A DNA stretch of 36,508 nt from JTS-RE37 sp041744575 (GTDB lineage: Bacteria > Bacteroidota > Bacteroidia > Flavobacteriales > Flavobacteriaceae). The notes under the pieces are model-generated. The model saw nothing but the letters and a program-made list of their open reading frames with translations, did not search any database and was not told the origin of the DNA. The stretch is taken from the NCBI GenBank assembly GCA_041744575.1, contig JBGTKP010000006.1, positions 1 through 36,508 on the forward strand, given 5' to 3'. The position numbers and the translations under genes were made by a program. This document shows positions 24,048 to 32,295 of this stretch, one piece after another; positions within the stretch are counted from its first letter, which is position 1, and each line of letters begins with the position of its first letter.

Positions 24048-25247
24048 ATGAAAATAGCCATGTTGGGTTCGGGATTTATTGCCCGGTTTTATGCGGAGAC
24101 GTTGCATGCACAACGCAGGAAGGACGAGATCATCACAGTGTATTCAAGGAATACAGAAAATGCACGAAGGTTTGCGGAAGATTATGGCTTTTCTGACCAT
24201 ACAGATTCCATGGACGAGGCCATCAACCACCCGGAGGTGGATGTCGTCCTAATTTCTTTACCCAACCATTTACATGAAGCGGCTGTCAGGGCATGTGCGA
24301 AAGCAAAAAAACACGTGTTGTGCACCAAACCCCTGGGTCGGACCGCGGAAGAGGCTAAGAGAATGCTTGATATGACAGAGGCATCCGGGATCTTCGGTGG
24401 CTATTTAGAAGATTTGTGCTACACCCCGAAATTCCTAAAATCGCTGTCGAGTATCAAAGCAGGCGCCATAGGCAGAGTGTTGTGGGCTAAGTCAAGGGAA
24501 ACACATCCCGGGCCTCACAGTGATTGGTTTTGGGATATGGATCAATCCGGGGGTGGGGCAATGATTGACCTCGGTTGTCATTGTGTGGAGATAAGCAGAA
24601 ATTTTATCGGAAAAGAAATAAGACCGGTGGAGGTCATGTGCTGGGCTGATACTCAGGTGCATCCGATCGAAGCAGAGGACCATGCCATTGGCCTTGTGAA
24701 ATATGCCAACGGGGCCATTGGCCAGTTTGAAGTCAGCTGGGCCTTCAGAGGTGGGATGGATCTACGCGATGAGGTAATGGGTACCGAGGGAACGATCTGG
24801 ATAAATAGTTTTTTGCGCACCGGCTTTGAAATGTTCACAACAGGAAAATCTGACGCCTATGTGGCCGAAAAAGCAGAGGTTTCGAAAGGGTGGTTATTCC
24901 CGGTAGGGGACGAGGCCCACGACCTGGGATATCCCCATATGTTTACGGATATGTTCAGTGCCATCGAAGAAAGCCGGGATCCGCAGGAAACCTTCTATGA
25001 CGGTTACGTGGTCAATGCCATTCTGGATGCCGCGTATGCCTCGGCGAAATCTAAAATCTGGGAACCTGTAATCCTGGAAGACTGGCGGGGAAATGAGGAA
25101 GAAAAGGGAGATAAGAACTGGATTTCATTTGATGAAGATCACTATCTGATCAAGGAAGAGACACTGCCCAACGGAGACAGGAAATTAATTCTGAAACACA
25201 AGATCACCGGCAAAGTGAGTCAGAAAGTCACTACGGCAAAAAAATAG
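24048..25247 (+). CDS. Gfo/Idh/MocA-family oxidoreductase (cytoplasmic)
   Basis: A 399-residue NAD(P)-dependent dehydrogenase-type protein. The Rossmann motif MLGSGFIARFY (5-15) and the catalytic Lys K94 (CTKPLG) are present, along with D174 and H178 in GGGAMIDLGCHCVE. This is the full active-site set of sugar dehydrogenases in the family. The C-terminal extension (about 345-399, rich in Lys and Glu) is longer than usual and highly charged. No signal peptide is present, so it acts in the cytoplasm on an imported sugar or inositol. The 276-bp region upstream has no other gene. It is one of three Gfo/Idh proteins in the window and is convergent with the PhyH gene. Confidence 0.92.
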   Translation: MKIAMLGSGFIARFYAETLHAQRRKDEIITVYSRNTENARRFAEDYGFSDHTDSMDEAINHPEVDVVLISLPNHLHEAAVRACAKAKKHVLCTKPLGRTAEEAKRMLDMTEASGIFGGYLEDLCYTPKFLKSLSSIKAGAIGRVLWAKSRETHPGPHSDWFWDMDQSGGGAMIDLGCHCVEISRNFIGKEIRPVEVMCWADTQVHPIEAEDHAIGLVKYANGAIGQFEVSWAFRGGMDLRDEVMGTEGTIWINSFLRTGFEMFTTGKSDAYVAEKAEVSKGWLFPVGDEAHDLGYPHMFTDMFSAIEESRDPQETFYDGYVVNAILDAAYASAKSKIWEPVILEDWRGNEEEKGDKNWISFDEDHYLIKEETLPNGDRKLILKHKITGKVSQKVTTAKK

Positions 25248-25317
25248 GTTGCGGTAGTAAGGATGTCACTAATTGAGGAATACATTATATCCTGCACAAC
25301 CCCTGAAGTATAAAAAT

Positions 25318-26160
25318 TTAGGTGCTTCCGTCTTTTTTGTTACTGATACTGTCCGAAGTCCTGTCGTTGGTTCCACTTACCCAATCTGTTTCAACGGAAT
25401 CCTCAAAGCCTGCGGAAGCCTTTGTTTTAATCGCGTCCCTGCCCACTTTTTCTAAAGGTGTATAGCTGGCATGCTGTACTTCCTTATAGGGATTGTTCCT
25501 TGCCGCATTATAACAGCATATTAGAGACCATCGCGGATGTTCAGATTGGTTCTGGTCGGATCGATGCAATAGATTACAATCAAAGAAAAGCGCGTCCCCT
25601 GGTTCCATCTCGCAATAAACCAGTGGAAAAGTCTCTTTGGCCACGTTCACCCTTTCCATATCCGCGCCCGCCTGTTCTCCGGTAAGGGCATGCTCGACCC
25701 GGCCCATTTTATGAGAGCCCTTCAGGACCTGCAGACAGCCATTCTCCTTTGTTGCCTTATCTACGGCGATAGTGACACTTGTCAGCAAAGGTTGGAGCAG
25801 GCCAAAATTATACCAGTATCCGTAATCCTGGTGCCATGTCCATGCCCCTCCTACCCGCGCATCCTTCAGGATCATTTTGGAATGATAATGGTATACTTCG
25901 CCGTCCAGCAGATCTTCAGCAGCATCCACGATCCGTTCGCTCCTGGCGAACATACCATAAATTGTATCTCCGGGATGGTTCCACAAAGATAACCGGACAG
26001 TACCCCCCTCGCCATCGGCCCTGCCATAGGACCTGCGATCCAGTTCGCGGTCTGCCAGCGCTGCTTTTTTTATCAGGCTGACCTCCTCCTCATCAAAATG
26101 CTTTTTCAATACAAGATAGCCATCCTGCCAGTATGTTTTAATTTGTTCCTGTGTTAACAT
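25318..26160 (-). CDS. Phytanoyl-CoA dioxygenase (PhyH)-family oxygenase
   Basis: A 280-residue Fe(II)/2-oxoglutarate-dependent oxygenase. The iron triad is visible as H110 and D112 (TWHQDYGYW) and H199 (LLHRSDQNQ), with R210 (HPRW) for 2-oxoglutarate. The jelly-roll strands around these are complete. Family members hydroxylate varied small molecules, and in environmental Bacteroidota many have no known substrate. The C-terminal tail (TDWVSGTNDRTSDSISNKKD) is hydrophilic and probably disordered. It is divergent from the Tat-exported Gfo/Idh gene (264-bp gap), which may share its regulation. It is cytoplasmic, without a signal. Confidence 0.92.
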   Translation of the reverse strand: MLTQEQIKTYWQDGYLVLKKHFDEEEVSLIKKAALADRELDRRSYGRADGEGGTVRLSLWNHPGDTIYGMFARSERIVDAAEDLLDGEVYHYHSKMILKDARVGGAWTWHQDYGYWYNFGLLQPLLTSVTIAVDKATKENGCLQVLKGSHKMGRVEHALTGEQAGADMERVNVAKETFPLVYCEMEPGDALFFDCNLLHRSDQNQSEHPRWSLICCYNAARNNPYKEVQHASYTPLEKVGRDAIKTKASAGFEDSVETDWVSGTNDRTSDSISNKKDGST

Positions 26161-26424
26161 AAAGAATTATTAAAGATTTAGAGGTCTCACGGCTTTTATA
26201 AATGTCCCATGAATTTACGACAGTTCGGGGAGAAATCAAACCCTCTGAATTAAAATTTGATCCTTTTAACTCATTATGAAAGGATTAAGAAATCCCGCGC
26301 ACTCCCTGGGGTTAAATGTTCAAATTTTAGTACCTTCATCACGCTTTGGTGTTATTGAACTGGCCTTAGCGCCAACGGATACAACGCAGCACGAGCCATT
26401 GAAATTTAGAAATTCTGTAAAGCA

Positions 26425-27921
26425 ATGATGAACAATAAAAAAAATTCCCGACGTCAGTTTATAAGGAATACCACCCTTGCAGGGGTAAGTATTTCCATTG
26501 TTCCCAGCCACACCGTGGCGGGTCTCGGTCATAAGGCGCCCAGCGATACTTTGCAAATAGTGGGTGTGGGAGTGGGTGGCAAAGGGTATCCCAACCTTGT
26601 GGCAATGAATACCGAAAATATTATAGGCCTTTGTGACATTGACTGGAATTACAGCGCTCCTGTATTTAAAACATTTCCAAAAGCCAAAAAATACTACGAC
26701 TGGCGCCGCATGTTTGACGAACTTGGAGACAGCATGGATGCGGTGATGATCGCTACGGCGGATCATACACATGCAGGTATTACTGCTACTGCAATGACCA
26801 TGAACAAACATGTTTTCTGCCAAAAACCCTTGACACATACCGTCTATGAATCCCGGTTGCTGACAAAACTGGCAAGCAGTTATCCCGGGGCGACGCAGAT
26901 GGGGAACCAGGGCAACTCCGGAGATGGGGTACGGCAAGTTTGCGAATGGGTATGGAACGGAGAAATTGGGGAGGTCCTGGAAGCGCACGCATGGACTGAC
27001 CGACCCATTTGGCCGCAGGGACTTGAACGCCCTAAGGAGGTTATGAAGGAACCCAAGAATTTTGATTGGGATCTTTTCCTGGGTCCTGCACCGGCCAGAC
27101 CCTACAACGATATTTATACGCCCTGGAACTGGAGGGGTTGGTGGGACTTTGGGACTGGCGCTTTTGGGGATATGGCCTGCCATGTCCTTGATCCCATTTA
27201 TAAATCTTTAAAACTGGGATATCCCGAAACGATACTGGGAAGTGCCACCACGGTGAACACAGAGAGCGCTCCCAATGCCGAGAAGGTCATTTTTGGTTTT
27301 CCCGCCAGGGAACCTTTGGAAAAACTGAAATTGCCTCCTGTGAAGGTGTACTGGTATGACGGGGGGATGTTACCGGAACGTCCGGAAGGATTGCCTGACG
27401 GCACTCCTCTTATCAGGGATGGTCTTGGAGGTTGTATGCTGATAGGCTCCAGGGATACGCTCATCAGTGATTGCGGAGGTTTTAATCCCCGCCTGCTTTC
27501 CGGCCGTGTTCCTGACGTGACCCCTTATCTCAGAAGAATTCCGGGCTCGGTGGATTACAGTGACGGCCCTCATGAACAGGATTGGATCAGGGCATGCAAG
27601 GAGGCTCCTGATTCCCGCACAGAAGCTTCTGCCCATTTTGCCTATGCCGGCCCGTTTAACGAAATGGTCTTGTTAGGGGTCTTGGCGGTTCGACTGAAAG
27701 GTCTGAACAAAATTTTACAATGGGATGGTCCCCAAATGAAGTTCAGCAATATCGGAGCCGGAGAAAAGATGGAAGTGGTATCCACTTTCGGGTTCCAGAT
27801 GAAAGAGGGTCGCCCGACATGGAATGTGGAACATGTGGAACTCGATGCGCTCGAAGCTGCTGAAAGTTATATCCGACATACCTACCGCAAAGGATGGACG
27901 CTGCCAGACATGCCGGCATAA
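26425..27921 (+). CDS. Tat-exported Gfo/Idh/MocA-family oxidoreductase
   Basis: A 498-residue protein. The N-terminus NSRRQFIRNTTLAGVSISIV is a twin-arginine signal, so it is folded with its cofactor before export to the periplasm. The Rossmann segment (IVGVGVGGKGYPNL, 45-58), catalytic Lys K134 (FCQKPLTHT) and the later motif FGDMACHVLDP complete the active site. The long insertion with WTDRPIWPQGLERP and WNWRGWWDFG is characteristic of the large GH109-like or Bacteroidota Gfo/Idh subgroup. It could oxidise glycosides or use tightly bound NAD as a shuttle in a hydrolysis reaction. It follows a 264-bp intergenic region with a possible promoter near 26305-26338 (TACCTTCA). The lactonase gene downstream converges with it. 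Confidence 0.92.
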   Translation: MMNNKKNSRRQFIRNTTLAGVSISIVPSHTVAGLGHKAPSDTLQIVGVGVGGKGYPNLVAMNTENIIGLCDIDWNYSAPVFKTFPKAKKYYDWRRMFDELGDSMDAVMIATADHTHAGITATAMTMNKHVFCQKPLTHTVYESRLLTKLASSYPGATQMGNQGNSGDGVRQVCEWVWNGEIGEVLEAHAWTDRPIWPQGLERPKEVMKEPKNFDWDLFLGPAPARPYNDIYTPWNWRGWWDFGTGAFGDMACHVLDPIYKSLKLGYPETILGSATTVNTESAPNAEKVIFGFPAREPLEKLKLPPVKVYWYDGGMLPERPEGLPDGTPLIRDGLGGCMLIGSRDTLISDCGGFNPRLLSGRVPDVTPYLRRIPGSVDYSDGPHEQDWIRACKEAPDSRTEASAHFAYAGPFNEMVLLGVLAVRLKGLNKILQWDGPQMKFSNIGAGEKMEVVSTFGFQMKEGRPTWNVEHVELDALEAAESYIRHTYRKGWTLPDMPA

Positions 27922-28013
27922 ATACGAAGGACTATGCAACTCAGAACCGCTGAGAAATAAAATTAGCCGCCGGCAACTATAACTGTCAGGGCCTGTTGAT
28001 TTACTTCAGGGAA

Positions 28014-29132
28014 TTAAAATAAAATACAAACCGGCGTAGGAGCCGCAATCTCATCCACAAACTCCAGCGATCCTGTCTGGTGGTTTCGTTTGAAGGAAAC
28101 AATGCTATTGCTATCCTGGTTGGCGACCAACAGGAAATTCTCATCAGGGGATAGGCTGAAATTCCTTGGCGTCCTGCCCTTTGTGGAGGTATGCCCCATA
28201 GGTAGTAAGTTGCCGTTATTGGGGTTGATTTTAAAAATGGCGATAGAATCATGGCCCCTGTTGGAGGCATACAGAAATTTCCCATCCGTACTGGCATGGA
28301 TGTCCGCACAGGTATTTGTGGAGCTATAACCTTTTGGCAATGTGGTGATGGTTGCTCCTACCTTGTAAATCCCCTGCCCTGTCCTTTCCAGCATCGTAAT
28401 ATCAGAACTAAGTTCATTCAGGACATAGGCCCATTTCCCGCCCGGATGAAATGCCAAATGCCTGGGTCCCGCCCCATCTGCCATGGCGAGTTTTGCCGGG
28501 TTAGAAGGCACCAGTTGGTTCTTTGTGGTGTCAATCCCTGAAAACCAGAGGTCATTCGTTCCAAGATCAAGTGATATGATTTCTTCCGCGGTCTTTCCAA
28601 ACCATACGGAATGGGCATGTGGACCCTCCTGCCTGGAAGTGGTTCCCTTCCCGCTGTGTTTTTGAATATCCAGGACCTCAGATAGCACCCCGGACGGATC
28701 GATTCTTAACAACCCCACCGTTCCGTCTTCATAATTGGCAGTGAGCACATACCCATTGGAATTGACCGTAACAAAGCAAGGGTATCCTCCACCGGAAGGT
28801 TTCCTGCTGATCCTTTTCAGTTTTTCTCCCAGAATAACAAAAGATTCGACATACCCCGTGCCGATGCTGTCGACAATTTCATTTACCGCAACCAGGTACT
28901 TATTGTCGGCGCTTTTTGCCAGGAAAGAGGGTTGTTCTGCCAGGGATGCCAGTCCCGAACTGCTGAGTGTGCCATTTTCGTGCAGCCGGAAGCTGTAGAT
29001 CCCTTCGCTTCCGTCATTGGTATAGGTTCCGACAAAAAAAGAGTGACCATCTTTGAGGGCAGGGGCATCCGGCTCCTGCATAAAGACGGGTATCAACACC
29101 AGGATTACGGGGATTGTTCCTATTTTCATCAC
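28014..29132 (-). CDS. 6-phosphogluconolactonase-like beta-propeller
   Basis: A 372-residue member of the lactonase family (PF10282, YbhE/Pgl-like). Blades carry SFFVGTYTNDGSEGIYSF, GPHAHSVWFG, GAGPRHLAFHPGGKWAYVLN, ADIHASTDGKFLYASNRGHD and GRTPRNFSLSPDENFLLVAN, all typical of the family. An N-terminal hydrophobic stretch (KIGTIPVILVLIPVFMQ) suggests export, unlike cytoplasmic Pgl. It would hydrolyse a sugar lactone. In this setting it fits the removal of lactones formed by the periplasmic dehydrogenases. It is convergent with the Tat-exported Gfo/Idh gene and separated by about 217 bp from the D-2-hydroxyacid dehydrogenase gene. Confidence 0.9.
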   Translation of the reverse strand: MMKIGTIPVILVLIPVFMQEPDAPALKDGHSFFVGTYTNDGSEGIYSFRLHENGTLSSSGLASLAEQPSFLAKSADNKYLVAVNEIVDSIGTGYVESFVILGEKLKRISRKPSGGGYPCFVTVNSNGYVLTANYEDGTVGLLRIDPSGVLSEVLDIQKHSGKGTTSRQEGPHAHSVWFGKTAEEIISLDLGTNDLWFSGIDTTKNQLVPSNPAKLAMADGAGPRHLAFHPGGKWAYVLNELSSDITMLERTGQGIYKVGATITTLPKGYSSTNTCADIHASTDGKFLYASNRGHDSIAIFKINPNNGNLLPMGHTSTKGRTPRNFSLSPDENFLLVANQDSNSIVSFKRNHQTGSLEFVDEIAAPTPVCILF

Positions 29133-29349
29133 ACTATCCTTGTTTTAAAATGAGTCAGAAGGCCCCGTTTACCAGAGGAATCATACAACACGCAACTGCA
29201 TCTATTACCTGTCAGATTATTCTATGGATTAAGGCTGGCCTAAAGTAATCAAATTAAGGAAGTTCCCCAGCCAATTTATCGCCTTAGGGTATCCTGCTGA
29301 CCGATTTACAGCTGAATCTGCGAACTCCTGAACTTTGTGGTCATCGCCT

Positions 29350-30309
29350 TCAGGTTACCAGGTGTGTCACCTTTTCCCCCCTGCAATACTGCAGAATATT
29401 CCAAGCTGCCAGCCTGGACATTTCATTTCGGGCATTGATGGTGGCAGAGCCGATATGCGGTGTGATCGCCACATTCTCGAAATGTAACAGGGGGTTGTCG
29501 GGTGCCATAGGTTCAGGATTTGTGACGTCCAGCCCAGCCCCCCAGATCGTCCCTGTTTTCAGGGCCATGGTCAAGTCTCCCTCGTGATGGATACCACCCC
29601 GTGCCGTATTCAGGAAAATAGCTGAAGGTTTCATCTGCTGAAAAGCCCGTTTGTTGAATTTTCCTGAGGTTTCGGGGGTAAGGGCTGCGTGTACCGAAAT
29701 CACATCACTTATTTCCAGCAACTCCTGAAAGGTAACCAGGGTCGCTCCCAGTTCCCTGTCCGCTTCCCTATTCCTGCCGCGGTTATGATAAATTACAGAC
29801 ATCCCATAGGCTCCCACACATCGTCTGGCAAATTCGGTTCCAATCCGTCCCATGCCATAAATACCAAGGGTGCGCCCCTTCAGTTCCATCCCCAAATGGG
29901 CCCGTGGACGAAAATGTCCCCAGTCGCCACTGAGAATCCTTTTATGCATAAAAAGCATTTTTCGCGAGACTGCCATAAGGAGGGCAAAACTGATGTCCGC
30001 AGTGGCATCAACCATGGCAAAGGGCGTATTCGCAACGGGAATTCCCAGTTCACGGGCACGGACAATATCAATATTGTCATAACCGGCGGCGAACTGTGAT
30101 ATCAGTTTGAGGTGGCGGTTGCTTTCAAGAAAATTACTGTCCAGCCTGTAGACACTTGATGAAAGCAGCAACTCATGTTCTTTGGCCGCATTCATTAGCT
30201 GGGTGGCTGTCATGGGAATATCGTCTGTCCAGACGGTAACTTTGAGGCCTTCGTCACGAAGCAAGGTGATCCCGGTTTCGGGAATATTTATGGCTACGAG
30301 TACTTTCAA
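29350..30309 (-). CDS. D-2-hydroxyacid dehydrogenase (glyoxylate/hydroxypyruvate reductase-like)
   Basis: A 319-residue NAD(P)-dependent enzyme. Motifs are LISQFAAGYDNID (active-site entrance), the Rossmann motif YGMGRIGTEFARRC (G152-x-G154-xx-G157) and LNTARGG (R237). EPMAPDNPL (E266) and TPHIGSAT (H285) complete the Arg/Glu/His triad. The sequence is closest by eye to the glyoxylate/hydroxypyruvate/2-ketogluconate reductases. In this sugar-oxidation patch a 2-ketoaldonate substrate is attractive but unproven. It is cytoplasmic, with an 85-bp gap before the peptidase gene. The start ATG at 30309 gives the expected short first strand (MKVLVAINIP). Confidence 0.92.
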   Translation of the reverse strand: MKVLVAINIPETGITLLRDEGLKVTVWTDDIPMTATQLMNAAKEHELLLSSSVYRLDSNFLESNRHLKLISQFAAGYDNIDIVRARELGIPVANTPFAMVDATADISFALLMAVSRKMLFMHKRILSGDWGHFRPRAHLGMELKGRTLGIYGMGRIGTEFARRCVGAYGMSVIYHNRGRNREADRELGATLVTFQELLEISDVISVHAALTPETSGKFNKRAFQQMKPSAIFLNTARGGIHHEGDLTMALKTGTIWGAGLDVTNPEPMAPDNPLLHFENVAITPHIGSATINARNEMSRLAAWNILQYCRGEKVTHLVT

Positions 30310-30394
30310 TTATCGCTTTACTATTTGGTGGTTCATACGTATTAACACAATGCGCGGGCTTTTCAATCTATCGGTCCCGAAAGCCGATCCTTTT

Positions 30395-31444
30395 TTATAC
30401 AACAACAGTTGCCTTGGTTTTTTCCGGACTGCCCGGCACAAGTGAGTGAATAAATTCCAATTTCTTAAAAACCTTGCCGGGGATGACAAACGGATAGATA
30501 TCCGGCAACCCCATGGACCGGTTCAGGCTATTACCAGCCGCTGTAAGGGCAACACTCCAGCTGAATATTTCCTTAAAACTTTCTGACAGGTAGGGATTGG
30601 GGCACAATTCGGGGTTAATTGGATTTCCGTTTCTCGATAGCCCGATTCCAGAATAATGTCCGGTTTCCAAAGTGTCCATCAGGTGCAGGTAATGTGCCCA
30701 GGTTTCTGCCCAGTCCTCCCATGGATGAGAAGTGGCATATTTGCTGATAAAGTTCTCCCTCCACACGGTTTCTGAACTTTTTTCGTAATAGCTTTTGAGA
30801 GAATCCCCATAATCGGCCCTTTCATCTCCGAAAAGTTCTCTGAATGCCGCCATGTTCAAATCCCCGATAAGGTAAGGCCAGTAATAGTGTCCGATTTCAT
30901 GCCGGAAATGTCCAATCAGTGTCCTGTAGGGTTCGGACATTTGCTTCCTGAGTTGTTCCCTCTCCACCGAATCAGCTTCCGTTAACAGGATGGTGACAAT
31001 GCCGTTGGAATGTCCTGTCACGGCGCCCTCCGGGTTATCGGTCGAAAGGAATTCAAATGCAAGGCCCCGGTCGGGATCCGTCATTTTGGGAACAAGGGGA
31101 AGGCCCAGCAGGATGAGTTGATAGACCAGCCTGTGCTTCGCGAATTCCAGTTTCTGCCATTTATCAAAATTACTCCCTTCTCGAGGATCCGGGACTCTTC
31201 TGTTCAGGGCGCAACATCGACAAAAAGTAGCATCTGGCGAACGCACCACCCAGTTACAAACCTGCATCTGATAATTACTGCAATAGCGGTTGACCAGAGG
31301 CAATTCCTGATGGTCTGACTTGTTCCCTGCCAGGATGAACTCAAGTTTTTCCGGGTGAAATCCTATTGCACTGCCACAGGTCTCACATCGGGTATTTTCA
31401 AAAAAAACCACCGAACTGCACTTGGGACATCTGAATAGCTTCAC
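30395..31444 (-). CDS. Zinc-ribbon metallopeptidase (Peptidase_Mx family)
   Basis: A 349-residue cytoplasmic protein. The N-terminus has a zinc ribbon (C6, C9, C20, C23 in MKLFRCPKCS and RCETCG). A further Cys-rich segment follows (C55, C63, C75, C77, C78). The peptidase domain contains GHFRHEIGHYYWP (H182, E183, H186), with FGDERADYG near 205-213 as the probable third-ligand region. The arrangement matches the putative zinc-binding metallopeptidase family PF15887 (annotation of function is weak in the whole family). The substrate is unknown. The gap to the receiver gene upstream is about 67 bp, so co-transcription is possible. Confidence 0.88.
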   Translation of the reverse strand: MKLFRCPKCSSVVFFENTRCETCGSAIGFHPEKLEFILAGNKSDHQELPLVNRYCSNYQMQVCNWVVRSPDATFCRCCALNRRVPDPREGSNFDKWQKLEFAKHRLVYQLILLGLPLVPKMTDPDRGLAFEFLSTDNPEGAVTGHSNGIVTILLTEADSVEREQLRKQMSEPYRTLIGHFRHEIGHYYWPYLIGDLNMAAFRELFGDERADYGDSLKSYYEKSSETVWRENFISKYATSHPWEDWAETWAHYLHLMDTLETGHYSGIGLSRNGNPINPELCPNPYLSESFKEIFSWSVALTAAGNSLNRSMGLPDIYPFVIPGKVFKKLEFIHSLVPGSPEKTKATVVV

Positions 31445-31511
31445 AACAATAGTATTGGTCTCTAGGTAATCAAAGATAGCATTCCGGCGAAACTTTATAC
31501 GGCGTCATCCT

Positions 31512-31958
31512 TCAGGATCTGTCGGTACCCGGCCAAATGTGTTTGGCATTCGATTTTTTGTTGCTGAAGGAATCGATGCTTCTGTTAATTGCGGCAACAA
31601 GGGCATGAAAGGAAGCAGGTTTCTGAAGGTACCGGTCTGCTCCCAATTTAAATAGGTGCTCAATACGAAGCAATTCGAAGGAGGTCGAATAAATAATGAT
31701 CCTTATCCTTGCAAATTTCCTGCTTTCCCGCAGTTTTTTCAGGCATTCCTCCCCATTCATCATTGGCATGTTGAGGTCCAGATAAAGGAGGTCTGGCAAC
31801 GGGACCGACGGATCCCTGAGATCCCTCATAAGATCCGAACAGTTATCAAATATCAGCAATTCCGAAGTTTCCCCGCTGGCGCCGAAAGCATCCCGAAACA
31901 ACTCCTGGTCATCCTTGTCATCGTCGGTCAGGTAAATTCTTCGAATTTTGGTTGCCAT
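31512..31958 (-). CDS. Stand-alone response regulator receiver domain
   Basis: A 148-residue CheY-like protein without an output domain. The acidic pocket (D12, D13 in TDDDKDD), phosphoacceptor D61 (LYLDLNMPMMNG), S91 (YSTS) and K113 (LQKPAS) are all present, so it should be phosphorylated. The partner histidine kinase is not in the window. Single-domain regulators of this size are common in Bacteroidota. Upstream there is a hairpin (32002-32019) and a 337-bp divergent region shared with the DUF6807 fusion. A short C-terminal tail (SNKKSNAKHIWPGTDRS) is basic. Confidence 0.93.
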   Translation of the reverse strand: MATKIRRIYLTDDDKDDQELFRDAFGASGETSELLIFDNCSDLMRDLRDPSVPLPDLLYLDLNMPMMNGEECLKKLRESRKFARIRIIIYSTSFELLRIEHLFKLGADRYLQKPASFHALVAAINRSIDSFSNKKSNAKHIWPGTDRS

Positions 31959-32295
31959 AGAAACATTACAAATATCGATTCATTCAATCGGTTCCTTCCC
32001 TTTCCGGGAAATCCCGGAAGGAAATTAAAAATAAAATAAAAAATGACACTTCAGCAACAGACTCCGGCATAGTTTAACACATTAAAAGAAGGTGATTTTA
32101 CCGGATACCCAATTGTAAGGATTATACTTCCCTGTTACCTTCGTGAATATACGCGCAAATTTGTCATTTCTCCATGAACCTCTTCACATCGCGGGATTAT
32201 ATTAAACGGGAAGTTGCTGCTCATAATGCAAAAAAGGAATACATGCCGCCCGGTTTGAAAAATAATTGCTAATATTAATATCTTCAACTTGCAGT
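31959..32295. other. Divergent intergenic region with a hairpin
   Basis: About 337 bp between the receiver gene (minus) and the DUF6807 fusion (plus). It contains a perfect inverted repeat TTCCGGGA-AA-TCCCGGAA at 32002-32019, embedded in a Pu/Py-rich stretch. It is not followed by a T-run on either strand, so it is more likely an operator or 5' leader hairpin than a terminator. The rest is A+T-rich. No gene is visible. Confidence 0.55.

Noticed and set aside
26320..27183. Long antisense frame (287 codons) opposite the Tat-exported Gfo/Idh gene
   Set aside because: It is a shadow of a well-supported gene. The translation is Pro- and Cys-rich and without domain features.
27940..27954. Short hairpin CTCAG-N5-CTGAG after the Tat-exported Gfo/Idh gene
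   Set aside because: The 5-bp stem without a T-run is too weak to call a terminator.
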